Shown: positions 42,993-52,379, counted from the first letter of the stretch. The stretch is 64,000 nt of DNA from Acetatifactor aquisgranensis (GCF_943193215.1 NZ_CALPDH010000002.1:233403-297402); one strand, 5' to 3'. Program-made: numbers and translations. Notes: generated by a model not told the origin, from the letters alone.

Positions 42993-43919
42993 TTGGGCGT
43001 TAGACATATCAATTTCGATCCATTGATCCATAAAATAAAGGAAAATAACTGGGAAGTCCACGGAATGGAAGTGTATTACATCGGGCATGGCGGACAAGCG
43101 GCAGGCTCTGACAAGCCATGTTCCGGGCAGGAGAGGATCTGTGTGTACGGCGACACCACGGCGCATAGATACCCCATCTATTCCGCAACAAAGACCATAA
43201 CCTCCCTGGCAGTGGGGATGGCGGCGGATGAGGGAAAGATGGATATAGGCCGTTCCGTCCTGGCCTATATTCCGGAAAAGACCCTTTCCGCATTGCCGGA
43301 AGAGGCAAAAGAACGGTATCGGAAAGTGACCATAAAGCGTCTGCTCACCATGTCCGTCCCCGGCTTCCCCTTTCGGCCGGAAGGGGAAAGCTGGCTCCGG
43401 AATTCCCTGCAGTATCCTGTGGAGCCGGAGAAGACGGTATTTGACTACAGTAATGTCTCCGCCTACCTGGCCGGAGTGGCGGCGGCAAATGCTCTGGAGG
43501 AAGATTTGTATGCGTATCTTCAGAGACGGCTGTTCCAGCCCCTTGGAATCGAAAACCCGCCCTTCCAAAGATGCCCCGACGGTTACTTTTACGGGGCTTC
43601 CGGAATGGAGCTGACGGTAAATGAGCTGAGCCGCATCGGATTTGTGCTGATGGACGAGGGCTTGTATCAGGGGACAAGGATCCTGTCGGAAAAATATGTA
43701 AAGGAAGCCTGCGGCATCCAACAGATGAACCGGGAGGGCGGGTACGGATATTTCGTCTGGAAATATCAGGACGGCTTCCGGATCAGCGGCAAATGGGGGC
43801 AGAGATGCTATATTTTCCCCAGCAGAGGGCTGATGGTCACTTATCTGGCGCACATGGAAGAGGATTCGGGACAATTGGCGGACTGTATGTGGGAAATGAT
43901 TGGCGATTGTGAGCATTGA
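42993..43919 (+). CDS. Serine hydrolase of the beta-lactamase/class C family
   Basis: A TTG start at 42993 is supported by AGGAG 7 bases upstream. 308 residues. The catalytic SxxK is SATK (Ser64, Lys67), the Tyr motif is YSN near residue 148, and a GKWGQ segment lies where the KTG-like motif is expected. There is no signal peptide, so it should be intracellular. It could be an esterase or peptidase; a drug-resistance role is not indicated. The 4 bp around its stop adjoin the next membrane-protein gene. Confidence 0.82.
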   Translation: MGVRHINFDPLIHKIKENNWEVHGMEVYYIGHGGQAAGSDKPCSGQERICVYGDTTAHRYPIYSATKTITSLAVGMAADEGKMDIGRSVLAYIPEKTLSALPEEAKERYRKVTIKRLLTMSVPGFPFRPEGESWLRNSLQYPVEPEKTVFDYSNVSAYLAGVAAANALEEDLYAYLQRRLFQPLGIENPPFQRCPDGYFYGASGMELTVNELSRIGFVLMDEGLYQGTRILSEKYVKEACGIQQMNREGGYGYFVWKYQDGFRISGKWGQRCYIFPSRGLMVTYLAHMEEDSGQLADCMWEMIGDCEH

Positions 43920-43957
43920 AATTCATGCCCGGCGGCAATCTTAAGGAGGAGCGGAAC

Positions 43958-44356
43958 ATGGATGACAGATTTCCTCAAAAACAGGAAACCAGCGAGAAGC
44001 TGAAAGCGAAACAATACGGAGCTGCGGCACTGACCTGTATTCTGGCTGCTGCCATCATGACGGTCATCCGCCTGATATGGGGCAGTGTCATGTTAAGCGG
44101 AGAAGCGGATGGAATCTCCCTGGGAATGGCCATTTTTTATGTCCGTAATCCCGTGCTGCTTTTTGGAGCCATAGACCTCGTCTCTGCAATCTATCATTTT
44201 ATGATTTGGAACCGGAACGGGCGGTGCAGCATGGATGATGACAACAACAGCCTGTTTTCCGACTGGAAAAGCGGGGAACGTTCTCCGGTTAAGGTTTCGC
44301 TGGTTCTGATGGCTGGTATCATGGTGCTGGCGCTGGTGATCATCCTGCAAGGATAA
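43958..44356 (+). CDS. Small membrane protein, 132 residues
   Basis: AAGGAGG lies 8 bases before ATG 43958; the frame stays open upstream into the previous gene. Hydrophobic segments are at about residues 20-40, 55-78 and 110-131, so three spans are likely. A charged loop NRNGRCSMDDDNNSL separates the last two. No family is recognised. It may be co-transcribed with the serine hydrolase. Confidence 0.6.
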   Translation: MDDRFPQKQETSEKLKAKQYGAAALTCILAAAIMTVIRLIWGSVMLSGEADGISLGMAIFYVRNPVLLFGAIDLVSAIYHFMIWNRNGRCSMDDDNNSLFSDWKSGERSPVKVSLVLMAGIMVLALVIILQG

Positions 44357-44586
44357 GGATGCCGTTCAGGTGAGTATTGGCGGCATGCCAGGAACACTGC
44401 TGGCAACAGCAGCGCTGATGAAGTCCGCTGAAGAAGGAAGTCCGGATGAGGTCTATGAGATGTTTTGCCTGACGGCAAAGAGAGACTTGAGGAGATTACA
44501 GGAACAAGTAGGGAAACCTGTGCCTGGAGCCGGGAGAATATGGGGATTTCTGTAGTTGTATTGGCAAGAAAGTTGAGGTGCATATA

Positions 44587-44928
44587 ATGATTTTTCAAAT
44601 GTCGGGTACATCAGCTTATGATAAGAATGAAGTTCAAGTATATATTATCGCTGAAAAAGGAGAAAGCATTAGAATTGGAGACATTATCACAATACCAATG
44701 AATGACCATACTTTTGAACAACGTGAGATTACGGCTATGTATAGAGATAGAAAAAAGTGGGAAAAAGGAAAATGCCTATTCTCTGAAATAAAGGATGGCG
44801 AATGGGCGGTATGTATAATTCATAATATCCATTCGGGGATGATTCATACAATTAGTTCTCCTTATAATGAAGATTTGTTAAAAGATGGTTGGATATGCTT
44901 TAGGAGAGATGGAGGTATAGTACAGTGA
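44587..44928 (+). CDS. Hypothetical protein, 113 residues, AT-rich
   Basis: ATG 44587 follows TTGAGG. The beta-rich product contains GESIRIGDIITIPMNDHTFEQREITAMYRDRKKW, which resembles a small EF-Tu domain-2-like barrel, a tentative guess only. Its base composition is clearly more AT-rich than both neighbours, suggesting separate acquisition. The stop overlaps the GTG start of the SUKH gene, so they are translationally coupled, a pattern expected of co-acquired gene pairs. Confidence 0.6.
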   Translation: MIFQMSGTSAYDKNEVQVYIIAEKGESIRIGDIITIPMNDHTFEQREITAMYRDRKKWEKGKCLFSEIKDGEWAVCIIHNIHSGMIHTISSPYNEDLLKDGWICFRRDGGIVQ

Positions 44929-46364
44929 TACTGGAGGAACTGTGTAAGATAAAGTCTTTCGGCAGCAATATGGAAAGTTCCGTGACACCACAGGATATCG
45001 CAGACAAGGAGGCAGAACTGGGATTCGCTCTGCCCCAGGCTTTCAAGGAATTATATCTGACCTTTCATCCGGATGACCCTGCCTTTTCGGGAAAGGGAAA
45101 TCTGATTCCTTTTGAGGAACTGAAAATTTATAAACGTATCTACTGGACAGATACCGTGATTACGATTCTGCCCATTTGCCGGCATGAAAGGTATGGTTAT
45201 GGATTTGAAGTAAGCCGGTATCACAAAAGCAAGGACATTATGAGCAACGACAATCCGGACGATCCCCCAATGTGGGGCCTCTATGTATCGCCGGAAACAC
45301 GCAAGGAAGAAAAGCACCTGGAAGGCCATGAAGTGCCCTGTAACCAGTCAAACCTTTCCAGATGGATTGTGGAGTGGCTGGGATACCAGCAGACCCTGGC
45401 GCAGCCCAGCGTTATAGGCGTCAACCGGGATAAGACGGAAGACTTTTGGAAAAGACTGAGGGAACTTCCCCTGAATGCTTTTTATCATATCCCATTAGAA
45501 CAGCTTTCCAGTGTCAGAATAAATTTTAACGTAAACTTTATGGAAGAGCCATTCCGGCTTTTGTGCGGATGCATTACTTATTCAGGAACGGCCTATTTTG
45601 GCGGTAAGACCGACAAAGAACTGGAGCAGCTCATGAAGCGGATGGGCTTCAAATATGTCTGGATAAAGAGCCAGGACGGGCATCCCATCTTTCATTCGGC
45701 TCCGCCCAGTCCGCCCCAGGAACGGGAACTGGAATCTATTGCCCCGGTATTGCAGTTTCTTTGTGAATTTGCCGGGATGGAGGGCAGGGGAGCAAAGGAG
45801 GAAAGCATCGGCCGGGCAGAAGCCCGCCTGGGGACTTCCCTTCCGCTGCCATTGGCAGAGTTTTACCGCTATCTGCCAAGTAAGTTTTACAGTAGTTATA
45901 ACGTAATCCGTCCTCTTTCCGGCCTGAAACAGACAAAGGACGGCAAGCTGAATTTTCTGGAAGAAAACCAGGCGGTGTATCACTGGGCAGCAGAATTGAA
46001 CAGTCCATTTCTATACCGCCGTGCCAATGACGGCGTTTCCGGATGGGGCGCATATGGCATTCTGGACGGTTTCCTTGCGGCGGAATTTTTGTGGGCGCTG
46101 GCCTGTGATGAGACATTGGATCTGTTTCTTTGGGAGCTTCTGGATTTTGAACCGGCAATGCTGCTTGAGGGCGGGAAGCTGCATCCGCATCTGTCCCCCA
46201 TTGCGGGCATTACAGACAGAATAGCTGCAGGCAATACCCGGACGCTTTATCAGGCTATGGACGGACAGGCTGTTGGGCTTTACGACAGGGAAGAATGTAC
46301 CTTTTGGTTCGTGACAAAGGAGGAGGCGGTACAGGAACGGTTGGAAGCATTATTTGATGTTTGA
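44925..46364 (+). CDS. Double SUKH (SMI1/KNR4) domain protein, immunity-like
   Basis: A GTG start at 44925 overlaps the previous stop, with GGAGG upstream. 479 residues. A first SUKH domain is near residues 18-150 (VTPQDIADKEAELGFALPQAFKELYLTF). A second starts near 290 (ESIGRAEARLGTSLPLPLAEFYRYLPS) and extends to about 410, with a spacer between. SUKH proteins are common immunity proteins against contact-dependent or secreted toxins. No toxin gene is seen nearby, so it is an orphan or part of a protective set. Its last bases recur as a remnant at 42892-42945. Confidence 0.8.
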   Translation: MILEELCKIKSFGSNMESSVTPQDIADKEAELGFALPQAFKELYLTFHPDDPAFSGKGNLIPFEELKIYKRIYWTDTVITILPICRHERYGYGFEVSRYHKSKDIMSNDNPDDPPMWGLYVSPETRKEEKHLEGHEVPCNQSNLSRWIVEWLGYQQTLAQPSVIGVNRDKTEDFWKRLRELPLNAFYHIPLEQLSSVRINFNVNFMEEPFRLLCGCITYSGTAYFGGKTDKELEQLMKRMGFKYVWIKSQDGHPIFHSAPPSPPQERELESIAPVLQFLCEFAGMEGRGAKEESIGRAEARLGTSLPLPLAEFYRYLPSKFYSSYNVIRPLSGLKQTKDGKLNFLEENQAVYHWAAELNSPFLYRRANDGVSGWGAYGILDGFLAAEFLWALACDETLDLFLWELLDFEPAMLLEGGKLHPHLSPIAGITDRIAAGNTRTLYQAMDGQAVGLYDREECTFWFVTKEEAVQERLEALFDV

Positions 46365-46414
46365 AACAGGTAAGTTTTTATAGATGCGGAACTATAATAA
46401 AGGAGAGAAACGAT

Positions 46415-47680
46415 ATGGGATTATTCGGTAAGAAGAAAGAAGACAAATCGGCTCAAGGTAAATCGGTACAAAAATCCGGGCAGAAAAAGGAGCAAGAGCT
46501 GGCAGAAAAGCAGCTGACAGAAGAACGGTCAGCAGAAAAAGAGACGACAGAAAAACAGCCGACAGAAAAGCAATCAGCAAAGAGACAGCCGGAAGAAAAG
46601 CAGCCAACAGAAGGACAGACGAAGGAACAAGGACAAAACGAAAGGAAGGTATACATCCAGGGCGCCGGAGGAACCATCGTCACGAAGTCCATCCTGGACG
46701 GCACATCAAAGCTGAAATGGCTGTTCCGCCAGGAGGGCGGACATGGGAACGGATGGGTGGCATTCGGGGACAGGGACAGCCAGGAATACGTGGATGACGC
46801 CAACAACATGGCGATTGTGGATTTCAATACCCTGGCAGACATAGAGCCCACAGTGGTGAATGTGTTCTACATGCCCATGGGCAGCGACCTGGAATTCTGC
46901 TGCGACAAAACGGGGAAATATTTCGTGGACACAAGGACGGGGAAGGAAATCCGGGAGCCGGTGAAGCATCCGGCTCAGATCGCCTTTGAGAAGAACCTGA
47001 AATTCCTGAACCAGGATACCTACCCGCCAGCGTTTTTCCAGAGCCTGTTTACGGAAAGCCCGAAAATCAAGGTAGTCCGGGCGGGAGAAGCGGACTTCCC
47101 CACAGGGGAGGTGGTGCTGGCAGACCCCATTGCCTATCTGGGCAGCCGGTACGAGACAGTCCTGGACAGGAAGATTCCGGCCGGGAGCTACCCCGTGGAG
47201 CTGTCGGTGTGCCTTTCCCGGATCGCAGGCCTCAGAATTGCCGCCGCAAGGCTTCCGGTCAGCCCTCAGGCGGCTGTCCGGTATGAGATTGCCATGCCCA
47301 AAGGAAAGGAACGGGAGGAGTTGGGAAAGCCGGGTATCTTTACCTTTTTCGGCGTGGATACGGGGCTTGCCTGTATTGCGGACGGGAAGGTCTCCCAGGA
47401 GAACCGGCTGTTCTTTGAAAAGTGGGAAAAAGAGAATCCAAGAAAGAACAAGTATACGGACTACTTCGCGGCACTTTTCCAGGAAAGCTTCCAGGCGAAT
47501 CCAGAATTCCAGAACCAGGGCGGGAGCTTTCTGGAGTGGCGGCTGCCGGGGAGCGGCTTAAGGACAGTCCTTTTTTCCAGCGGCATGGGGGACGGCATCT
47601 ACAGCGGCTACTGGGGGCTGGACGCAGAGGGGGAGATTGCCTGCCTGGTGGTGCTTTTCCTGAATCCGGCGTATTTCTGA
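46415..47680 (+). CDS. DUF2185-DUF4241 two-domain immunity-like protein
   Basis: The start at 46415 follows AAAGGAG. 421 residues. After MGLFGKKKEDK, a charged linker (about 12-78) is built of repeated TEKQ-like units. DUF2185 follows (GGTIVTKSILDGTSKLKWLFR to GNGWVAFGDRDSQEYVDD). DUF4241 forms the rest, with GEVVLADPIAYLG, KIPAGSYPVELSVC and the Gly-rich SSGMGDGIYSGYWGLDAEG near the end. DUF2185 and DUF4241 are both seen in toxin-immunity contexts. A tRNA-like fragment begins 10 bases after its stop. Confidence 0.78.
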   Translation: MGLFGKKKEDKSAQGKSVQKSGQKKEQELAEKQLTEERSAEKETTEKQPTEKQSAKRQPEEKQPTEGQTKEQGQNERKVYIQGAGGTIVTKSILDGTSKLKWLFRQEGGHGNGWVAFGDRDSQEYVDDANNMAIVDFNTLADIEPTVVNVFYMPMGSDLEFCCDKTGKYFVDTRTGKEIREPVKHPAQIAFEKNLKFLNQDTYPPAFFQSLFTESPKIKVVRAGEADFPTGEVVLADPIAYLGSRYETVLDRKIPAGSYPVELSVCLSRIAGLRIAAARLPVSPQAAVRYEIAMPKGKEREELGKPGIFTFFGVDTGLACIADGKVSQENRLFFEKWEKENPRKNKYTDYFAALFQESFQANPEFQNQGGSFLEWRLPGSGLRTVLFSSGMGDGIYSGYWGLDAEGEIACLVVLFLNPAYF

Positions 47681-47690
47681 GGGGAGACCA

Positions 47691-47737
47691 TTCGGCTGTA
47701 AACCGAAGGATTGTTGGTTCGATCCCTACTCGGGGAG
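47691..47737 (+). other. tRNA-like 3' fragment (anticodon arm, T arm, acceptor 3' strand)
   Basis: TTCGG-CTGTAAA-CCGAA forms an anticodon arm with GTA (Tyr). GTTGG-TTCGATC-CCTAC forms a T arm with one mismatch, then TCGGGGA and G fit the acceptor end. The 5' acceptor strand and D arm are absent upstream. It marks the change from GC-rich to AT-rich DNA, as expected for a tRNA-end integration scar. The short variable region is unusual for bacterial tRNA-Tyr. Confidence 0.45.
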
Positions 47738-47807
47738 TTTGAAAAGCTTGTAAACATCAAGGTTTGTGGTGATAAGGAAGTAATTTCAGATTAGGAGGGA
47801 TTACCCT

Positions 47808-48305
47808 ATGAGGATAAGGCCATATATAGAGAGCAGAGATTATGAATATATAGAAAAATGGGTTGATAATGAAAAAATTCATGCCTTGTGGTGTGCTAAC
47901 TTAATTCTATATCCGGTTACAAAGGAAAATCTTCATGCTTTCTTAGAAAAAACTGCGATTGAATGGACGGACAGCGCGTATGTAGCAACGGAAACCAATG
48001 GAAAAGTCATAGGTTTTTTCTGCTACTCTATCAATGTTAATGATGATACAGGATTTATTAAATTTGTTGTGGTTGACAATAATTTGCGGAGAAAAGGCTA
48101 TGGAAAAGCAATGATTAAATTAGCTTTGAAATATGCTTTTGAAATAACAGGGGCTAAATTAGTCCAATTAAATGTATTCGATGAAAATACTGCGGCAAAG
48201 TATTGTTATGAAAAAGTTGGCTTTATTGAGGAAAGTATAACCCAAAATGTATTTACCTATAAAAATGAATTATGGAGTAGATGTCACATGGTGGCAACAA
48301 AATAG
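47808..48305 (+). CDS. GNAT-family N-acetyltransferase
   Basis: 165 residues, TTAGGAGGG upstream. The acetyl-CoA loop is VVVDNNLRRKGYGKAMI (about 87-103), followed by the FDENTAAKYCYEKVGF segment typical of GNAT. No membrane segment. The substrate is unknown. The gene is markedly AT-rich and starts the low-GC block that runs to about 50.3 kb. Confidence 0.88.
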   Translation: MRIRPYIESRDYEYIEKWVDNEKIHALWCANLILYPVTKENLHAFLEKTAIEWTDSAYVATETNGKVIGFFCYSINVNDDTGFIKFVVVDNNLRRKGYGKAMIKLALKYAFEITGAKLVQLNVFDENTAAKYCYEKVGFIEESITQNVFTYKNELWSRCHMVATK

Positions 48306-48439
48306 AAGTGGCTCTTTAAAAGAAAAAAGCCATCGTTCAGTAGATACATATTTTGAACCATCTGCTATGGACAGCTGCTTTGAAAAGCAAGACAAGCCGA
48401 CGGCATTTCTTGCTTTTATAACGTAACAATATAAAAAAG

Positions 48440-48467
48440 TTGTTAATTTCGTAAATCCTGCTATAAT
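48440..48467 (+). promoter_or_regulatory. Promoter of the DUF262-HEPN unit
   Basis: TTGTTA (48440-48445), a 16-base spacer and TATAAT (48462-48467), 48 bases before the DUF262 start. The stretch between the acetyltransferase and this promoter holds no gene. Confidence 0.6.
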
Positions 48468-48515
48468 AAAGATATGGTCACTTGATGTGAAAAATTGTAG
48501 GCAGAGAGGGGAATT

Positions 48516-49607
48516 ATGGCAATAGAAAATTTAATTGAAAATGTGGATAGTCAGATTATAAAAATTAGAACAAAAAGTTTAGATGTTTCATTTAATGAAT
48601 TGTACGATATGTATAAAAATAATGAATTGACAATTTCACCAGATTATCAAAGACTCTTTAGATGGGAAGAAGAAAAGCAATCACGTTTTGTAGAGTCATT
48701 AATCTTAGAAATGCCTGTTCCACCGATTTTTGTTATAGAGACAGATGACGGAGTTTATGAGCTGATTGATGGATTGCAAAGAATATCCAGTTATTTGCAT
48801 TTTAGGGGAGAACGGTTAGGAGAAACCGAGGATGATTTTTTAGAATTGCATGGATGCGATATAGTCAAGGATTTAAATGGACTAACATTTGATAATTTGC
48901 CCAAAGCTTTGCAGATAAAAATAAAAAGAAGTTTTGTTCGTATGGAAGTTATCAAGAAAGAGAGCGAGCCTTCTCTAAAATACCATATGTTCAAACGACT
49001 GAATACAGGCGGCGAAATCTTATCTGCACAAGAAATACGGAATTGTACCATTAGACTATTGGGCTCGAAGGCAATAGATTTCCTGGAAGAGTGCAGTAAA
49101 AATGCAGATTTTCAGTCTGTAATTAATAGAATCGCATCAGATAAAAGAAAAACCAAGTATGATCAGGAACTTGTTTTAAGATTTTTTGCCATTAAAAATG
49201 ATATTGAAAACTATAGATATCCTGTAACGGAATATTTAACAAGATATTTAGAAAAAATCACAACGGAAGAAATTCATTTTGAATACCAAAAAGAGAAGGA
49301 TATTTTTGAAAAAACCTTTAAGTTTATAAATGAAAATGGGGGTGAAGAGGTTTTTTCGGGAAGAACAGCTAATGGAACTATAAAAAATGAATTCGTACTA
49401 TATTATTTTGACGGAATTTCAATTTCGCTTGCGTCTTTGATGGAACAGATAATATCATATGATTGTGCCAAAACAATTATGGATGCTGTTGATCAAGTCA
49501 AATATGGGGCAGAACTTCAATCATATAAGACGGGAAGTGTCAATGGAGTAAAAGCAAGAATACGGTTGTTTACGGAAGGGGTGAGTAGGATTCTTGACGG
49601 CAGATGA
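48516..49607 (+). CDS. DUF262 (ParB/Srx-like) domain protein
   Basis: 363 residues, AT-rich. The DUF262 hallmarks are ISPDYQRLFRWEEEKQSRFVESLILEMPVPPIFV (about 40-73) and YELIDGLQR (81-89, catalytic-type DGxQR). No DUF1524 HNH nuclease tail is present, so it is not a GmrSD-type restriction enzyme. The stop overlaps the TTG start of the HEPN gene by 14 bases, which means tight coupling. DUF262-HEPN neighbours are, from general knowledge, candidate nuclease-based defence or toxin-antitoxin pairs. Confidence 0.85.
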   Translation: MAIENLIENVDSQIIKIRTKSLDVSFNELYDMYKNNELTISPDYQRLFRWEEEKQSRFVESLILEMPVPPIFVIETDDGVYELIDGLQRISSYLHFRGERLGETEDDFLELHGCDIVKDLNGLTFDNLPKALQIKIKRSFVRMEVIKKESEPSLKYHMFKRLNTGGEILSAQEIRNCTIRLLGSKAIDFLEECSKNADFQSVINRIASDKRKTKYDQELVLRFFAIKNDIENYRYPVTEYLTRYLEKITTEEIHFEYQKEKDIFEKTFKFINENGGEEVFSGRTANGTIKNEFVLYYFDGISISLASLMEQIISYDCAKTIMDAVDQVKYGAELQSYKTGSVNGVKARIRLFTEGVSRILDGR

Positions 49608-50271
49608 ATTGAGGGCGGCTCTTGAAGTAGAGTTAGCCTGGAGACAAGAGGAACTTGCTTTTTTCAAGAATCAATTAAGCGATATTACAGAAGAAAACAA
49701 AAACAAGTATAGAAAATGTTTAGTATTAATACTGTATTCACATTTGGAAGGATATATTAAAATTTGTTTGCAGACGTATGTACAGTATATAAACTCACAA
49801 GGATTAACTCGCAGGGATGTAAATACGGGCTTGATGGTAGCAAGTATGCATAAGGAATTTATCGCATACGAAAATTTGGATAGAAAATGTGAAATTTTCC
49901 GTAAGGAATTGCCAGATGATGCCCGCTTACATCGTTTATATCATCGCGTTGATTTTATGGAGAAGGTTGAGGATTTTAAAGAACAGGAATTAAATATTGA
50001 TGATCAAATAATAGACACGGAATCTAATTTATGGTACATAGTGTTGCAGAAAAATTTGTATAAAGTAGGATTACCCATAGATTTGTTTGATGATTGTCAA
50101 AGCCATATTGATGCATTGGTAAATCGGAGAAACTCTATAGCCCATGGGAATTTTCGTTCAGGAGTGACAGCAGAGGAATTTTCCAATTGGGAAACTAAAG
50201 TTTCTGAAATTTTGTCAGCAGTAACAAGATTGCTTTATGACTATGCTAATAATGAGAAATATTTAGCTTAA
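49594..50271 (+). CDS. HEPN-domain protein (MAE_28990/MAE_18760-like)
   Basis: 225 residues, start TTG 49594 overlapping the DUF262 gene, with AGGA upstream. All-helical. The RxxxxH motif of HEPN RNases is RRNSIAH (Arg179 to His184), near the C-terminus. The first half has LYSHLEGYIKICLQTYVQYIN, resembling the MAE_28990/MAE_18760 family. The likely role is RNA cleavage as an abortive or toxic effector controlled by the DUF262 partner; this is inference. AT-rich like its partner. Confidence 0.75.
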   Translation: MTADELRAALEVELAWRQEELAFFKNQLSDITEENKNKYRKCLVLILYSHLEGYIKICLQTYVQYINSQGLTRRDVNTGLMVASMHKEFIAYENLDRKCEIFRKELPDDARLHRLYHRVDFMEKVEDFKEQELNIDDQIIDTESNLWYIVLQKNLYKVGLPIDLFDDCQSHIDALVNRRNSIAHGNFRSGVTAEEFSNWETKVSEILSAVTRLLYDYANNEKYLA

Positions 50272-50313
50272 GCAATGTTCTAAGGATGAGAACAGGTGCA
50301 AGATTGGATTTTT

Positions 50314-50640
50314 TCAAAAGTCGCACTGCAAATTTAATCGGTGCGCAGTATATTTTACTAACGAAGCAGAGAATTGATTACTGATAGTGTGATGTATTCT
50401 CTGCTTTGTTTGTATGACGAGTTTATGTTTTGGAAGTTCTTTTTTGCGCGGAATGATGATAAGTCTGCAGGAAAGTGGCATCTCGATTCCTTTCCGGCTG
50501 CGGATTATGTAGTTGCACAATGCCCAGAAGTTCTTCTGTTCATAGTAGCTGACCTCGATGTTCCATTGGGGATCATAGCACAGCATGGTGAGAGGACTTT
50601 GACACGTCCTTGAGCGAGGGGCTTTCTAAAAAATGAATTG
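50314..50640 (-). pseudogene. Transposase C-terminal remnant, frameshifted
   Basis: A minus-strand frame reads CYDPQWNIEVSYYEQKNFWALCNYIIRSRKGIEM, which resembles the end of an IS transposase with a DDE-type Glu region. The preceding part KPLAQGRVKVL lies in a neighbouring frame, so a frameshift is present. The 5' part of the gene is gone. It occupies the gap between the AT-rich HEPN gene and the GC-rich LRR gene and probably marks an old insertion boundary. Confidence 0.5.
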
Positions 50641-50770
50641 ACAATTTTATATTTTGTTAGAGATGATTTTACGGTATGTAACTGTATCAATGGGAGACCA
50701 CGGAACAATGGGGCTCCATTTCGTGTGTCGTGTTTGTTCAGAGTAAGAGGGATTGGAGGAGGAATACAGG

Positions 50771-52243
50771 ATGGAACTGGCAAAAATCACAATAGACCCC
50801 ACGCTGCTTACCTATGTGGCGCAGGCTCTCGGCAGGGTGCCGGAGAGCCTTTATGACTTACAGAAGATTAAGAACCTGTCCTGCGGCGGCAGGCCGGTGT
50901 ACCAGAAGGTGGTAGATCCCTTCAAAGACGCCCTGCCTGAGCGGATCGAGCTTGCGGAGGGCGATTTCAGCGTGATTGGAAAGATGGCAAGGCTGAAGAA
51001 ACTGGCGATCTCCGCGATGCCTGTGAAGGATTTTTCCTTTTTGGCCGCCTGTACCGCCCTGGAGAGCCTGGAGATTTCGGCCTGCGGCGTGGTGGACTGC
51101 GCTTTCCTGGGGAACCTGTATAGTTTGAGGAGCCTGAGCCTGCTTGACTGCTCCGGGCTGGAGCATATGGAGGAGATCCTGAAGCTCTTCCGCCTGGAAA
51201 TGCTTTCCCTGGAGGGCAGCCAGATTTCCAATGCGGACTGCTTCCTGAACTGCCGAATCAAAGAAGTCCGCCTGCCCGAACATATCCTGAAGGAAAAGCA
51301 GGCAGAGCGGGAGAAAGAGGCGGAGCTGAAAAAGCAGGCGGAGCGGGCAAGGAAGGCAGAGCCCTGCCCCGCTGTACCCTTTCAACCAGCGGAACGGGGG
51401 CAGAACCAGCATCCTTACGAGCTGCATGACTTCAACTCGCCCCTGTGGGAAAGCTACAGGGGCGCATACGGGAACATAGAAGACTATCTTGTCATCTTGA
51501 TGGGTGAGAGGGACAAGGCGCCCGAAACCTTCAAGCTGCGCCGCCTGGAAAGCATCCCGAAGACGAACTATGAACTTGCCTTTGACAATCTCTGCGAGAA
51601 CCTGTGGCACCAGATGAGCTTTTATCCGGCCACCTGGCTGGCGCTGCCCTATCTGGCCAGGCTCATGGAGGGCTGGGAAAGGGAGAAGGAGCTGGAATGG
51701 ATGTTCCGGGGCATCCTGGCGGCAGGCAGCATCCTCGCCACGGACGTATTTGGGGACAGGCCGGGCGAGGAGGACATCTGTGAAAGCTACCGGAATGCCG
51801 GACTGCAGATCCGCGCCATGACCATTGATGTCCTGGCGGGGAACCTGGAGGACATCCGGCAGAAGGGTGTCCAGTGGAGACGGGAATTTTCCATTGCCGT
51901 CACGGCGATTCTGGGGGAGCGGAAGCTGGCGTATATGCTTTATCTTTCTGGCTTTCAATCGTACTATATCGTCTGCCCTGCATGCGAAAACTGCGATGAA
52001 GAGATGGAAGTGGGCTATTTTGAGCTTTCGGAGCGGATGAAGAAGATGAGAATGTCTTCCGGCAAATGGGACGGCAAAAGCCTGGAGGATGTCAAGCTGT
52101 GGCTGCCCAACCTGCTCCACCTGCTGGAGGACGAAGAGGGGGAGGAGCTCCTTTCCTATTATTTCGGAACCTATGTATGCCCGGAATGCGGGGAGGAGAT
52201 GCCGGTGCTTGCGGGGATGGAGGAGTATTATTTGGCAGAGTAG
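50771..52243 (+). CDS. LRR protein with a CPxC-tailed C-terminal domain
   Basis: 490 residues from ATG 50771, GGAGGAGG 8 bases upstream. Residues about 60-170 are leucine-rich repeats (LKKLAISAMPVKDFSFLAACTALESL and similar). A charged helix (KEKQAEREKEAELKKQAER) follows. The C-terminal 270 residues hold FDNLCENLWHQMSFYPATWLALPYLARLM and two Cys pairs (CPACENC and CPECG). The same domain pattern, with CPAC tail, is in the protein at 55307. No signal peptide. Function unknown; immunity-like context. Confidence 0.7.
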   Translation: MELAKITIDPTLLTYVAQALGRVPESLYDLQKIKNLSCGGRPVYQKVVDPFKDALPERIELAEGDFSVIGKMARLKKLAISAMPVKDFSFLAACTALESLEISACGVVDCAFLGNLYSLRSLSLLDCSGLEHMEEILKLFRLEMLSLEGSQISNADCFLNCRIKEVRLPEHILKEKQAEREKEAELKKQAERARKAEPCPAVPFQPAERGQNQHPYELHDFNSPLWESYRGAYGNIEDYLVILMGERDKAPETFKLRRLESIPKTNYELAFDNLCENLWHQMSFYPATWLALPYLARLMEGWEREKELEWMFRGILAAGSILATDVFGDRPGEEDICESYRNAGLQIRAMTIDVLAGNLEDIRQKGVQWRREFSIAVTAILGERKLAYMLYLSGFQSYYIVCPACENCDEEMEVGYFELSERMKKMRMSSGKWDGKSLEDVKLWLPNLLHLLEDEEGEELLSYYFGTYVCPECGEEMPVLAGMEEYYLAE

Positions 52244-52379
52244 GATGTAGGCTGGGGGCTTATAGGACAGAAAGCTGGCAGGGAAGAGAGCGGGCAGGGC
52301 AGAAAGCCTGCGGCTGTCGGAGCAGCCTTTTCGGTCGAATGGGGCGTGTGGAAAAAGGGAGAAGACGGACAGAGCGGGA

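Noticed and set aside
44370..44555. Short frame beginning with GTG between the membrane protein and the AT-rich gene
   Set aside because: 61 codons, no good ribosome binding site and no recognisable motif; could be a gene remnant but not supported.
47683..47737. Complete functional tRNA-Tyr
   Set aside because: The 5' acceptor strand and D arm are missing and the variable loop is short; only a fragment is supported.
48516..50271. GmrSD-type restriction system
   Set aside because: The DUF262 protein has no DUF1524/HNH nuclease domain, and the partner is a HEPN protein.
50374..50613. Plus-strand frame in the gap after the HEPN gene
   Set aside because: The opposite strand reads as a transposase tail, which explains the open frame better.
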